DNA of 64,000 bases from Hippopus hippopus (GCA_946811185.2 OX328104.1:51630505-51694504); one strand, 5' to 3'. Numbered from the stretch's first letter, positions 33,495 to 42,350 are shown. Notes: generated from the letters alone by a model not told the origin. Program-made: numbers and translations.

Positions 33495-33809
33495 ATGGCT
33501 TCAAGACCATCACTCGACATGCGGCTCAGTTGGATGGATGCTGCACAAAAGATAATAAGAGCAAGAAGACAGATCATTTTACTTAAACAGCGCTTAGCTG
33601 GAGTAAGAAGACGATACGAGAGGGCTCAGCTTGCTAATAACAGGTCGTTCTGTTATAACTTTCGGATGAAGGAACTCATTATTGAAAGCATGCTTGAAAT
33701 GTATTTTCAGTATATTATTTCAAAAACAGAGCAGGTAGACCGTCTTTTCCGCGCGCAAATCGCCGCTGAAAGGACTGAGTCAGACAGCGAATCGACTGAT
33801 ACTGAATAA
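33495..33809 (+). CDS. 104-aa basic helical protein, right-arm paralogue
   Basis: Paralogue of the 97-aa protein at 23943-24236. It has the same order: WMDAAQKIIRARRQIILLKQ, RLAGVRRRYERAQLANN, ELIIESMLEMYFQYII, and an acidic tail extended to SESTDTE. The N-terminus (MASRPSLDMRLS) differs completely from the paralogue. Both copies are open and carry mostly conservative differences, so both may be used. The basic helix could bind DNA; this is inferred. CRE-type promoter upstream, histone-type stem-loop 29 nt after the stop. Confidence 0.82.
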   Translation: MASRPSLDMRLSWMDAAQKIIRARRQIILLKQRLAGVRRRYERAQLANNRSFCYNFRMKELIIESMLEMYFQYIISKTEQVDRLFRAQIAAERTESDSESTDTE

Positions 33810-33838
33810 ACATTTCAAAAATCAGCTCTTCTCAAAAC

Positions 33839-33854
33839 AGTCCTTTTCAGGGCT
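33839..33854 (+). terminator. Histone-type 3' stem-loop after the 104-aa gene
   Basis: AGTCCT-TTTC-AGGGCT, with one T-G (wobble) pair, followed by AACCATCTACCACGGAAG. Confidence 0.72.
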
Positions 33855-33884
33855 AACCATCTACCACGGAAGATCTACCTTTCT

Positions 33885-34265
33885 TCAAATTGTCAGACGT
33901 AAGTTCTATCTTTTCTTCAAATTGTCATTTCTTCAAATTGTCAGACGAAAGTTCTACCTTCAAGCTGTCAGACGAAAGTTCTATCTTCAAGTTGTCATTT
34001 CTTCAAATTGTCACAGCTCTTTTCAGAGCTAACCCAACAGTCCTTTTCAGGACTAACCATCTACCACGAAAGTTCTATCTTCAAGAGGTCAGACGAAAGT
34101 TCTATCTTCAAGCTGTCAGACGAAAAGTTCTATCTTCAAGTTGTCATTTCTTCAAATTGTCACAGCTCTTTTCAGAGCTAACCCAACAGTCCTTTTCAGG
34201 ACTAACCATTACCACGAAAGTTCTATCTTTCTTCAAAATTGTCATTTATTCAAATTGTCAAACTT
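33885..34265 (+). repeat. Tandem array of stem-loops and CGAAAG boxes (right arm)
   Basis: Hairpins at 34015-34030 (AGCTCT/AGAGCT), 34039-34054 (AGTCCT/AGGACT), 34164-34179 and 34188-34203, spaced by about 149 bp, with GACGAAAGTTCTATCTTC boxes between. Inverse counterpart of 21960-22516 with fewer units. Confidence 0.88.
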
Positions 34266-34269
34266 CTTT

Positions 34270-34640
34270 CTTTTAGAAGAGTTACACTCCAAAGAGTTAC
34301 ACTCCAAAGAGTTACACTCCAAAGAGTAAGAATCATTCATAGATGCAGAAAAAAGTCTAAGTCAAACTCAATGTTCAGACATTTAGAAAGAGAAATCATC
34401 CATAATTACAGAAAAAGACTAAGTCCAACTCAGTGATCAGGCATTTAGAAAGAGAGAAAATCATTCATAGGGTGAAAAAAGTCTAAGTCCAACTCAATGT
34501 CCAGGTATTTAGAAAGAAAAAATCATACGTAGGCGAAGAAAAAAACTAAGTCCAACTCAGTGATCAGGCTTTTAGAAAGAGAGAAAATCATTCATAGGGT
34601 GAAAAAACTAAGTCCAACTCAGTGATCAGGCCTGACAGAT
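34270..34640. repeat. Right-arm array of TTACACTCCAAAGAG and CTAAGTCCAACTC units
   Basis: Three TTACACTCCAAAGAG repeats, then about five CTAAGTCCAACTC units. Inverse of the left-arm arrays, fewer copies. Confidence 0.82.
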
Positions 34641-35003
34641 CCCTATAGAGCACTCGAAGATGTATCATTTTTGACCCCCTCCCCCCCTTTCCCTTTTTTG
34701 CAGAAAAATTCCGCTCAGGGTAGTCTCTTTGGGGTGGATTTTTACCCAGACTGTCAGTCACAAGGCCGCCATTTTCAATGCTATGATTCTATTTATAGTA
34801 ACATTTTCATGCGGAATCTCGGACTTTATCGCTTACTCGCAACTTTTCGGACCTTTTGTGAACTTTTGCAAGGGATAAATTCTTTCAGGATGGCAGAATA
34901 GGGACAAATTTCTTTCAGGGGTGGTGATGTAGCCCACTCAGGGAGGAGAGCATAGACCCCTGCCCTGGCCTGGCAGGGGTATATGCTCTCCTCCTTTACT
35001 ACT
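34482..35003. repeat. Right terminal inverted repeat
   Basis: Inverse complement of 20972-21500 with few differences; ends CTCCTTTACTACT followed by the CACATA duplication. Confidence 0.93.
34942..34994. repeat. Terminal hairpin of the right TIR
   Basis: Arms 34942-34964 and 34972-34994, 22 of 23 positions paired, loop CTGGCCT. Confidence 0.92.
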
Positions 35004-35009
35004 CACATA
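35004..35009. repeat. Right target-site duplication CACATA
   Basis: Exact copy of 20966-20971. Confidence 0.95.
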
Positions 35010-35011
35010 TA

Positions 35012-35258
35012 TGAGCCATGCTCTGACAAAAGGGAGCTTAATGCATTTCCGTAATGTATTGTACCAAGTAAGACATCACGTAATAAGGGATCTATATAAT
35101 CCACCTTGTTTAATAATCGACTGAATCATGGGATAGAGTGGTCCTTTGACATGCAGAAATTTGACCGATGGCAAAAAGTTTCGGCCCAGGATTGCGCAGA
35201 ATGACCTGGGTCGAAACTTTTTGCAAATGCATTATGCCCCCTTTCAGAGCATAGCTCA
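35012..35258. repeat. Interspersed repeat B copy beside the Polinton insertion
   Basis: Begins TGAGCCATGCTCTGACAAAA and ends TCAGAGCATAGCTCA. It starts a few bases after the target duplication. Confidence 0.8.
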
Positions 35259-35627
35259 TATATTGATGAAAACGAGATTTTGACAATCAAATCTTCCGCA
35301 GAGAGGATTAGAATGCATAGGGAGAGACTGATGTGGAAGCTCGCGATGGCTGAATAGCTGACATTGACGATTTCAGTCAGGAAAAAGAAAGGGGTGGGCT
35401 AAAGTCGTGCTTTAAAGGATGTACAAGCATTACATAGGACCTTTTCAGAATATCGAACAGAGTCCAAGATCAGACTACTCGTTCTATGCAGTCTGATCTT
35501 AATATGTATACACTGTCTGCAAGAATATTCAGAATTTGTGCTCTTTGCTTTAAGAATTTTCAAGATATATCCTGCATTAATTTGTCTATTCATGTTTACA
35601 AATCTTTTCATGCTTTCAACCAAACAG

Positions 35628-35841
35628 ACCCAAAGTTGGGTTCAGACTGCATAGACAGGAAAGGCAAGCGAATCCCCGTTGGAACAGATTACCACCCGTA
35701 CAAGCACTCGCCGTGCACGATATGTGAATGCTTGGAGGATAAAGGAATGAAGTCTTGTTCATCAGTGGGGTGCGAGGTACTGGAGTGCCTCAGTTTTGAT
35801 TTGGACAATGACACATGTTGTGGTTACTCCTGCAAAGAGAA
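35628..35841 (+). CDS. Secreted VWC-domain protein, exon 2 (VWC domain)
   Basis: The acceptor is CAAACAG and the donor follows AAAGAGAATG (GTATTA). The exon encodes one von Willebrand factor C domain with ten cysteines in the family order: SDC, SPCTICEC, KSC, VGC, LEC, then TCCGYSC. Such domains bind growth factors or matrix proteins. Phase 1 at both ends, matching exons 1 and 3. Confidence 0.88.
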
Positions 35842-35977
35842 TGGTATTATTCCTCAACTTTTCTTTATTACACTTCCCCTCCCCCACCCAGCGAAACGCT
35901 TTCTGGGTTACACTGGTCTGTCCGTCCGTCCGTCTGTCCGCCTGTGTCCAGCTGTCATTGGGGATGCAGATAGATAT

Positions 35978-36365
35978 TATGTTCTTTTATCACATAACCT
36001 CCCTTCTTTTCAGTGTAATATACCCATCACGAATTTTCTTATCCTATACTCGTTTAATACCACATTTGCGTGACGTCATTTTTGACGTAATTTTACAAGT
36101 ACGTATTTCATAGAGGTGAATGGGTTTTATGGATATTACCGCCCGTGCATCTATAGATGGTTTTGCACCTTCTGATCTATAATTTGTGAAATATCGTTAT
36201 GTGATAAAAAGAATCTGCTATTCGTTGGCGTTTGAGATGAAATTTTATTAAACTCGTGAAGAAAAAATGTTATTAAGCTCAACAAAGTCTCGCTTAAAAA
36301 CATTTTCCCCAGACTCTTTTAATAAAATTTTATCTCAAACGCCAACTCATGTGAGATCCTATATA
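35978..36365. repeat. Foldback repeat pair, also present at 58636-59012
   Basis: TTTTATCACATAAC at the start is mirrored by GTTATGTGATAAAA at about 36196-36209. A second inverted repeat follows, with AATAAAATTTTATCTCAAACGCC at its right end inverse to GGCGTTTGAGATGAAATTTTA. The second copy near 58.6 kb has the same order. Confidence 0.8.
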
Positions 36366-36397
36366 TATTACACAATTTTTGTGGTTTACGGCTACTT

Positions 36398-36612
36398 TTA
36401 ACACTTACCTTGATAAATAACTTAAACGAAACTTTCAAGCCGATGGTAAAAACCCGAATAATGGTAGTTCAAACTTATTTTTTTTAGAGACAAAATATCT
36501 CCTTTTCGGACAGTGTAGATCCAAGATCAGACTGCACGTTCTGTGCAGTCTGATCTTGATGTACACTGTCCGCAAAAGGTCAAAGGGTCGCGTTTAGCAG
36601 CGTAAGAGTTAA
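36398..36612. mobile_element. TTAA MITE family 2, first of three neighbours
   Basis: TTAA flanks; central palindrome CAGACTGCACGTTCTGTGCAGTCTG with GGACAGTGTAGATCC/GATCTTGATGTACACTGTCC arms; right end CAGCGTAAGAG. Confidence 0.8.
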
Positions 36613-36880
36613 GGGTATTCGTCACATCACGGTGACAGGACCTTTGTTGTGTAAATGCCTTTCTTGTGGACTTTGCAATGCCTTGCACAAGGGAGCTTCC
36701 GCAAGCCAACCCCGCCGATGGGGATAAACCACGATTTCCGGGTTATAATTGCAAACCTTAACCACCGAGCCAGGGTGAACCCTCAAGCAATGAAATGATA
36801 CACTATAGAAGATATTTCTTAGAGCAGACAGCCATAAGGTTGGCCTTATGTCTTTTATTACATGACTCCTAACGAAACTA

Positions 36881-37092
36881 TTAACCCATACGCTGCTAAG
36901 CGCGACTCACTGGCCTTTTACGGAAAGTGTAGATCAAGATCAGACTGCACAGAACGTGCAGTCTGATCTTGGATCTACACTGTCCGATTAGGTGATACTA
37001 TTCTCTAAAACATAACTTTGAAATAGCAATATTTGGGTTTTTACTATCGAATTGAAAATTTTATTTTAGTTATTTAGCAGGATAAGGGTTAA
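36881..37092. mobile_element. TTAA MITE family 2, second copy
   Basis: TTAA flanks; left end CCCATACGCTGCTAAGCGCG, right end TTTAGCAGGATAAGGG; central palindrome CAGACTGCACAGAACGTGCAGTCTG. Confidence 0.85.
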
Positions 37093-37099
37093 ACAGGAT

Positions 37100-37312
37100 T
37101 TAACCCTTATCCTGTTAAGTAAGTGAAAATGACACTTTCAAGCCGATAGTAAAACCCCAAATTTTGATACTTCAAAGATTTTTAATGGGGAAAGATATCT
37201 CCATACCGGACAGTGTAGATCCAAGATCAGACTGCACATTTTGTGCAGTTTGATCTTGATCTACACTGTCCGCAAAAGGTCATTTAGTTGCGCTTAACAG
37301 CATTTGGGTTTG
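37100..37312. mobile_element. TTAA MITE family 2, third copy in opposite orientation
   Basis: Starts TTAACCCTTATCCTGTTAAG and ends with TTAACAGCATTTGGG; central CAGACTGCACATTTTGTGCAG palindrome. It lies seven bases from the previous copy. Confidence 0.75.
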
Positions 37313-37350
37313 TTTGCGCCCTTCAATTTGAAATAATGAAAAATAAGCAT

Positions 37351-37897
37351 TCAACCCTTTTATCACACAATCCCTATTTCAACGAATGATAGAGACGAAA
37401 GTGTTTAAAAACTTTTTGGGAAAATGAGAGAGTGTTGTTAAGCAGCATCTTCTCCCTTTTCCACAATATTTCTGCCGAGCCCCGGTAGCTCAGTCGGTAG
37501 CGTGCAGGACTTGAGAACAGGGGTTCGTGGGTTCGATCCCTGGGCTCGGCCAATTTCTTTCCGAGGATTGATGATAGTCATTGCGACAGAATTCATTTCT
37601 CTCTCACCGCTGACCATTGCCTCGACGATGGTTATGTGGGAAAGGAGCCAGTGGCTTGGAAAGAAAATTGTGCGGAGTACTGGTAAAAGAGACTCCAGGA
37701 AAGCATGGATAGGTGCACTGGCCGCCGCGATATAACTCAAATAATATTGAAAACGGCGTAAAACACCAATCAATCAATCAACCACAATATTTCCTAAACT
37801 TTTAAAGATACATCTCGTCCCGTGAACCACCCACTCGTCGTCTGCAAATGTTTTAAATTTGGACGAGTCTAAAATGTTGTCTTCAAGTGAAGAGTTA
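37351..37897. mobile_element. Palindromic TTAA MITE split by a tRNA-derived SINE
   Basis: The left part has CCCTTTTATCACACAATCCC, the right part the GTCGTCTGCAAATG side segment and GAAGAGTTAA end. The SINE at 37473-37781 interrupts it in the middle with a 12-bp duplication. Confidence 0.85.
37473..37781 (+). mobile_element. tRNA-derived SINE, 309 bp, with 12-bp target duplication
   Basis: The head is tRNA-like with an A box (TAGCTCAGTCGG) and a B box (GGTTCGATCCC) near 37490-37543. The body is unrelated to tRNA and ends AAAACACCAATCAATCAATC. CCACAATATTTC occurs on both sides (37461-37472 and 37782-37793). Degraded relatives are at 53680-53890, 56300-56780 and 57040-57155. RNA polymerase III transcription from the internal boxes is the family norm. 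Confidence 0.9.
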
Positions 37898-38129
37898 AAT
37901 TTCAGGTAACTCAAGTTTTGCCCATGAACACTCTTTTTCTTCTGTCATGACTTGGTGAATATTTCCAACATACATGGAAGATCTAATTTCAAACACCTGA
38001 TGCCACATGTATGTGTTGATTGCCTAGTAGTTCTTCCATTTGATTGGCGCAGGAAGAACAAAATACATCAAATGAAAACTCATATCGCGGGAGGTGCTAG
38101 GTACGACAAAATTGGTCAAAGGTCAACCC

Positions 38130-38398
38130 TTCAGCCGTTTAATACACAATGCAGTGTTTAAACGTCCATGAGGAAGAAAGCTTTCTAATGTTATTGGAAG
38201 ATGGAGAAAATGATGGCAACCATCATTTTCTCCTTTCCTCTGTTTCCCCACTTCCCCCCCCCCCCTTTGCAACCCTGAATGTATGTTACATGCTTTTCAA
38301 GACAAATCTCGGCATTTGAGTCACATTAAGTATGTCGTCTGCAGATGATTTTTTTATTTTGGAAAAATCTAAAATTTTGTCGTCTGGTAAAGCGTTAA
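38130..38398. repeat. Degraded palindromic MITE copy
   Basis: Keeps a GAGAAAATGATGGCAACC-type core with a matching mirror, GTCGTCTGCAGATG and a GTCTGGTAAAGCGTTAA end. Confidence 0.7.
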
Positions 38399-38465
38399 TA
38401 GTAGGAGCGGAGCGACAGATCTGCATCTATAGGCTGATGAATTCATGTACATGTACATTGTATAC

Positions 38466-38731
38466 GAACCATGCTCTGAGAAGAGATGTTTAATGCACTG
38501 CCGTGATACGTTACCATGCAAGTCACCATTTATTATTTATTATGGATTCAAATATTCTAGGTTGTCTAACAACAGATTGCACCATGAGGTAGTATGTTCC
38601 TTTGAAATGCAAAAAATTCACAAACAGCAAAAAGTTTCGACCAAGGTCAGCCTGAGCGGACTGCGAAGGCTGACCTTGGCGGGTACTTTTTGTCGATGCA
38701 TTAATTAAACCCCTTTTCATAGACATGGCGT
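38466..38731. repeat. Interspersed repeat B copy
   Basis: GAACCATGCTCTGAG and CATAGACATGGCG ends; central GTCAGCCTGAGCGGACTG box. Confidence 0.75.
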
Positions 38732-38747
38732 ATATATATCACTGCAG

Positions 38748-38839
38748 GTAGTTATGGTAGCTTGGATGTTCGGCAAGTCGGGAAAGACAGTGTTATTGTA
38801 CAATGGCGTTTGGACAATGAATCCATATTTACGATTAAT
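38748..38839 (+). CDS. Secreted VWC-domain protein, exon 3
   Basis: Acceptor ACTGCAG, donor GTAAGT. Encodes SYGSLDVRQVGKDSVIVQWR and LDNESIFTIN after a split Gly codon. The VIVQW pattern resembles the first strands of a fibronectin-III-like sandwich. Enters in phase 1, leaves in phase 0. Confidence 0.8.
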
Positions 38840-39049
38840 GTAAGTATACTGAAACAAGCAAGAAATTTTCGCTAAGTTTGAATGTAGATACTTTTTTGAT
38901 CTTTCCAATTGATTTGGCTGAACTTTTCTGTTTTTTTTTTTACTGTTTTATGAATCTTTTGATATCGGCATACTGGACAGAAATTATCAATTTTATTGCT
39001 TGTTTGAGTCAAAATAAGGAAGGGTAAATTTCAAAAGTCGATGATCAGT

Positions 39050-39470
39050 AGCTTATGTAACCACCGCGTGCAGTGCTGACTGCCTGACAGCGACGTCGCA
39101 TTAAGAGCACAAGCCTGTTTATGTCAGTCTGTCGGATGTTATTCCATTCTTCATGCAATGCTACTCGTAGGACATTGACGTTGTTCGATGGTTTTGGCTG
39201 TCGACACACGCGTCGATCAAGATTATCCCATAGGTGTAACGTAACTATTGGGTTGAAATCCAGGCTTTTTGAGGACCAATTATCATCGTTATGATTTTTT
39301 GAAAACTATATATTTACATGAGCAATGTAGGGTCTGGCAGTGTCTTCTTGTAGTGTCAGATGACATCATGGGTTTGTAGCAGAGGGACTACATAGAGGCC
39401 TAGAATACTTTCCCTATATCGTTGGGCACTTAATTTTCCCTCAATAACGATGAGTGAGCTGCGACACCAG
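39050..39470 (-). pseudogene. Tc1/mariner-type transposase relic, 3' part
   Basis: The minus strand reads, in broken frames, LDFNPIVTLHLWDNLDRRVC and LHEEWNNI followed by MRRRCQAV, the C-terminal pattern of Tc1-like DDE transposases (SPDLNPIEHLWDELDRR, EEWNNIPQ, MRRRCQAVI). Stops and frameshifts are present. Confidence 0.8.
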
Positions 39471-39474
39471 TAAA

Positions 39475-40399
39475 GCCGCTGTCACACTGTACGGCGTTAC
39501 CACTGCGTTTGCACGGCGTTGTTTAATTTCCCAGAGCACCATGGGATTGCTGGAAAAATCGGTTATTTTTTGTAAGATGAGAAATTCAAGGCGTTCTCAC
39601 CGCGAGTCAAAGCATTGCTACGGAGCCTCCATGACGTATTATCGCGTTCCTACAGAGTTCTTCTTCGCGAATCTCTTCACTCTCATGGCGCTTTCACTGC
39701 GTGCATTGCGTTTTCACGGCACTCACACTGTGTGCACTGAGCTTTCACGGCGTTTTGCGTTGCTCTCGAATATTCAGTAACGAATAAAACTATGCCTGTA
39801 AAAAGAAAAGGGAAAAAACTGGATGAAAAACCCAACCCCTAAACAGGAGCAAGTTAACTACCGTCAGCTCATCAACCAGCAGTAACCCTGCTTGCTGGAG
39901 CAAATCAGCAATGGAGAAATGAATGTTTATTTGCATACTTCGTCTAAAATTAGTATATGTTCGTTTTAATGATGCAAAGACCGATGGACGTGGTAGAACT
40001 GCCTTGAAACCGCATTGATCGCTATGGCAGTTCCGAACAGTCGTTGTAAGAGCGTAGTAAAATAAAAAGACACTCCATATGAGCACTGTTGACGCGCCTG
40101 GGATGCGCCGTATATGCGCAGTAGAGACTTAAAGACATCTCAGATAACACCATGCAATCTCCGTGCAAGCGCCACTGACAAGTACAGCGTTCTCACCTCT
40201 GTGCTCGCAGGCGGAGCTCCTGTGGCATTGTAGGAGACCTTACTGCGCTGTTAAGACAACCTTACGGTGATCCCACAACGCTCTTATCAGAACGTGGAGC
40301 GACGGCGTTTTTGTGCAAGCTGCAATGCTGTTGCAATGCTTGCGCTCATATTGCACCCACCTTGGCGTTCTTGGATCGCCGCCCTAGTGTGACAGGGGT
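39475..40399. mobile_element. Non-autonomous insertion splitting the Tc1 relic
   Basis: Ends are inverted (CCGCTGTCACACT on the left, AGTGTGACAGGGG on the right) followed by CGGCG-type sequence on each inner side. A short match TAAAGC flanks both ends. The body has many GCGTT and ACGGCG motifs. No transposase is seen; superfamily not assigned. Confidence 0.65.
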
Positions 40400-40990
40400 T
40401 AAAGCAATAATGCCCCACACCATAACCAACCCCTCCCCCAAAACGATCGCGTATCAGTACGCAACAGTCGGCATAATGTTCATTTCTTCGTCGGAACAAT
40501 CGTACACGGCTATAAGCTCGAGATAATACAAACCTCGACTAATCAGTAAAAAAGAATTGTCCACCAACACTGTCTTGTCCAGTTTATGTGTCCCAAGGAC
40601 CATTGCTCTCTACAACTGCAACTGCAGCGGGCCAAAACCGAGCTGACGTCCTGGCAACGTCCGTGCAAACCGTTATCAGCTAAATCTGCACAGTCTGGGC
40701 GGAAATCCAGCTGTTACGAGCACCGTGGGTAACAGCAGCTGTAGCTTTTGCTGTTCAAAAGCGATCTCGTATGTACTGGTTCATGATATAGCGGTCTTGG
40801 GCTCGAGTCGTTTAATGCGGTCTTCCGCTACGTGGTAAGTCTCTTGTACTCACAGTCTGCGCAGATTGCCTTCAGAGGCTCCTGACTGCTTGCACGGATG
40901 CACCAACACGAGCTGCAACCTCTGCAGCAGGAAGCTCAGTCTCCAGCATGCCCACGGCCCTTTCTTGAAAATTTTCGTGAATTCGTAGCA
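40400..40990 (-). pseudogene. Tc1/mariner-type transposase relic, 5' part
   Basis: The minus strand encodes fragments such as ENFQERAVGMLETELPAAEV and ARVGASVQAV (N-terminal helix-turn-helix of Tc1-like transposases) and DRFGGGVGYGVG (Tc1 catalytic-domain pattern of GGGSVMVWG type), with several stops. Confidence 0.72.
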
Positions 40991-40999
40991 TTGAAATTC

Positions 41000-41480
41000 T
41001 AATTAGAAACTTCAATTTAAAATGTTCGTTAGTCTTTTTCCTGTTTACGCGATAAAGTAGGCATTTGTGGTCGAGTTTTACGGAAAATTTTGCTGTTTTT
41101 TGATATCATCAATAGCTTGAACCCTATTGGAAAAAAGTCCTACAATTAGTAAGGGAAAAGTAGCCACCTAAAGTTAAAAATTTACATTTCTTGTTTACGC
41201 AATAAAGTCTGGATTTATGGTTAGATTTTCATGAAATTGTACTGTTTCTTTATATCATCCACAGCTTGAACCCTATAGATTTTGAGAAAAAATCCGACAA
41301 CTAGTAAGGGGAAAGTAGTCATTTAAAGTTGAACATTTACACTTCATGTTCACGTGATAAAGTTCGCATTTTCTTAATCCAATTATTTTGAAACTTGCAC
41401 AGATCATTTGTATCATCAAGGGAATGAACCTTACAAAAACGAAGAAAACCCAGCAATCAGTTAAAGAAAAAGAGCCATTT
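41000..41480. repeat. Three direct repeats of about 125-175 bp
   Basis: A segment with CGCGATAAAGT...GCATTT, ATATCATCNNNAGCTTGAACCC and ACAANTAGTAAGGG recurs at about 41040, 41190 and 41340. Non-coding, in intron 3 of the VWC gene. Confidence 0.65.
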
Positions 41481-41786
41481 GATGGCTTAATCTTTCTTTG
41501 AAACTGGCAGGCATTAAGACAATGAGTACTAAGACCCTATCAAGTTTGATTTGGTTCCAAACAATGAATATTGAGAAATTGTACTTTAACTGTTTTACTA
41601 TTTGTTCAATTCGCCATGGATACCTATTTTGCTGTCTTTGGGGTTCACGCCCTGTTGCAACAACACCCCTTTTTTGTGTGTGTACGTTTATTTCCTTTTT
41701 TGCATCATTAAATCATGGTGTATGCCAATGAATGATAATTACCACTGCCAGTAAAAGTGATTCAGGCCCTCAAGGGTCTCTAGTTA

Positions 41787-42350
41787 ACACCACTGGCTGA
41801 AGGCCAGCGAGCTTATGTCATAGCCTTGTGTCCGTCATTCTTTAGAAATCTTGTTCTAAACCATAAAGCCTAGGGCTACCAAATTTGGCATGTAGCTTCA
41901 TTAAATGGATCTCTACCAAGGTTCTTCAAATACTTACTGTAGGGCCAAATTTACCCTGCCCAGGGGGTTACAAGTTTTACATGGGCTTATACAGTGAAAA
42001 CTTTAAAAACCTTTTGGTTCTAAATCATACAACCTAGGGCTACCAAATTTGGTGTTTAGCTTGATCTAATAGACCTCTTCCAAGATTCATAAAATACTTG
42101 CCCTTGGGCCAAAATTAGCCCAGCCCCAGACGTTACATGTTTTTTATAGGCTCATATTGTGAAAACTTTAAAGATCTTCTCGTTTTTAATCATGAGGCCA
42201 AGGGCTACCAAATTTTGCATATAGTTTATCTAGTAGGCCTGAACCAAGACATTTAAAATTTTAGCCCTGGAGTCAAATTTTAGTACTTGTATGTATGGTT
42301 TGTACTTACTAGCCAGTGGAGAGATACAGGGTCATCATGGTCCTCTTATT
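41787..42350 (-). repeat. Dispersed repeat, inverted copy of the 4376-5500 family
   Basis: Starts CACTGGCTGAAGGCCAGCGAG and ends GGGTCATCATGGTCCTCTT; internal GGGCTACCAAATTTGGCAT units recur three times. Confidence 0.75.

Larger units (their letters stand above)
20972..35003. mobile_element. Polinton/Maverick-type element, 14,032 bp, inserted in intron 1
   Basis: It is bounded by CACATA duplications, starts AGTAGTAAAGG and ends with the exact inverse. Terminal inverted repeats of about 0.5 kb are nearly identical. It encodes a family-B DNA polymerase with an N-terminal Cys-rich region, a CCHC zinc-knuckle protein, and at least six other frames. Termini with AG, 6-bp duplications and PolB define Polintons/Mavericks (established knowledge). 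Not found: retroviral-type integrase, FtsK-like ATPase, adenain-like protease, major or minor capsid proteins. Genes near the ends lie in inverted duplicate arms (20972-25600 and 32365-35003). Near-identical TIRs imply a fairly recent insertion, presumably mobilised in trans. Confidence 0.93.
35842..38747. other. Intron 2 of the VWC gene
   Basis: Filled by a foldback repeat, three family 2 MITEs, a split MITE with a SINE, and a repeat B copy, each listed separately. A (GTCC)n tract is near 35917-35940. Confidence 0.6.

Noticed and set aside
22022..34203. Bacterial-type intrinsic terminators
   Set aside because: The hairpins are followed by poly-T only on the wrong strand, and the genome is clearly eukaryotic; the TTTC loop and ACCA flank fit histone 3' ends better.
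37480..37555. tRNA gene
   Set aside because: A and B boxes are present, but the sequence continues into a SINE body, has a 12-bp duplication and lacks a clean acceptor stem.
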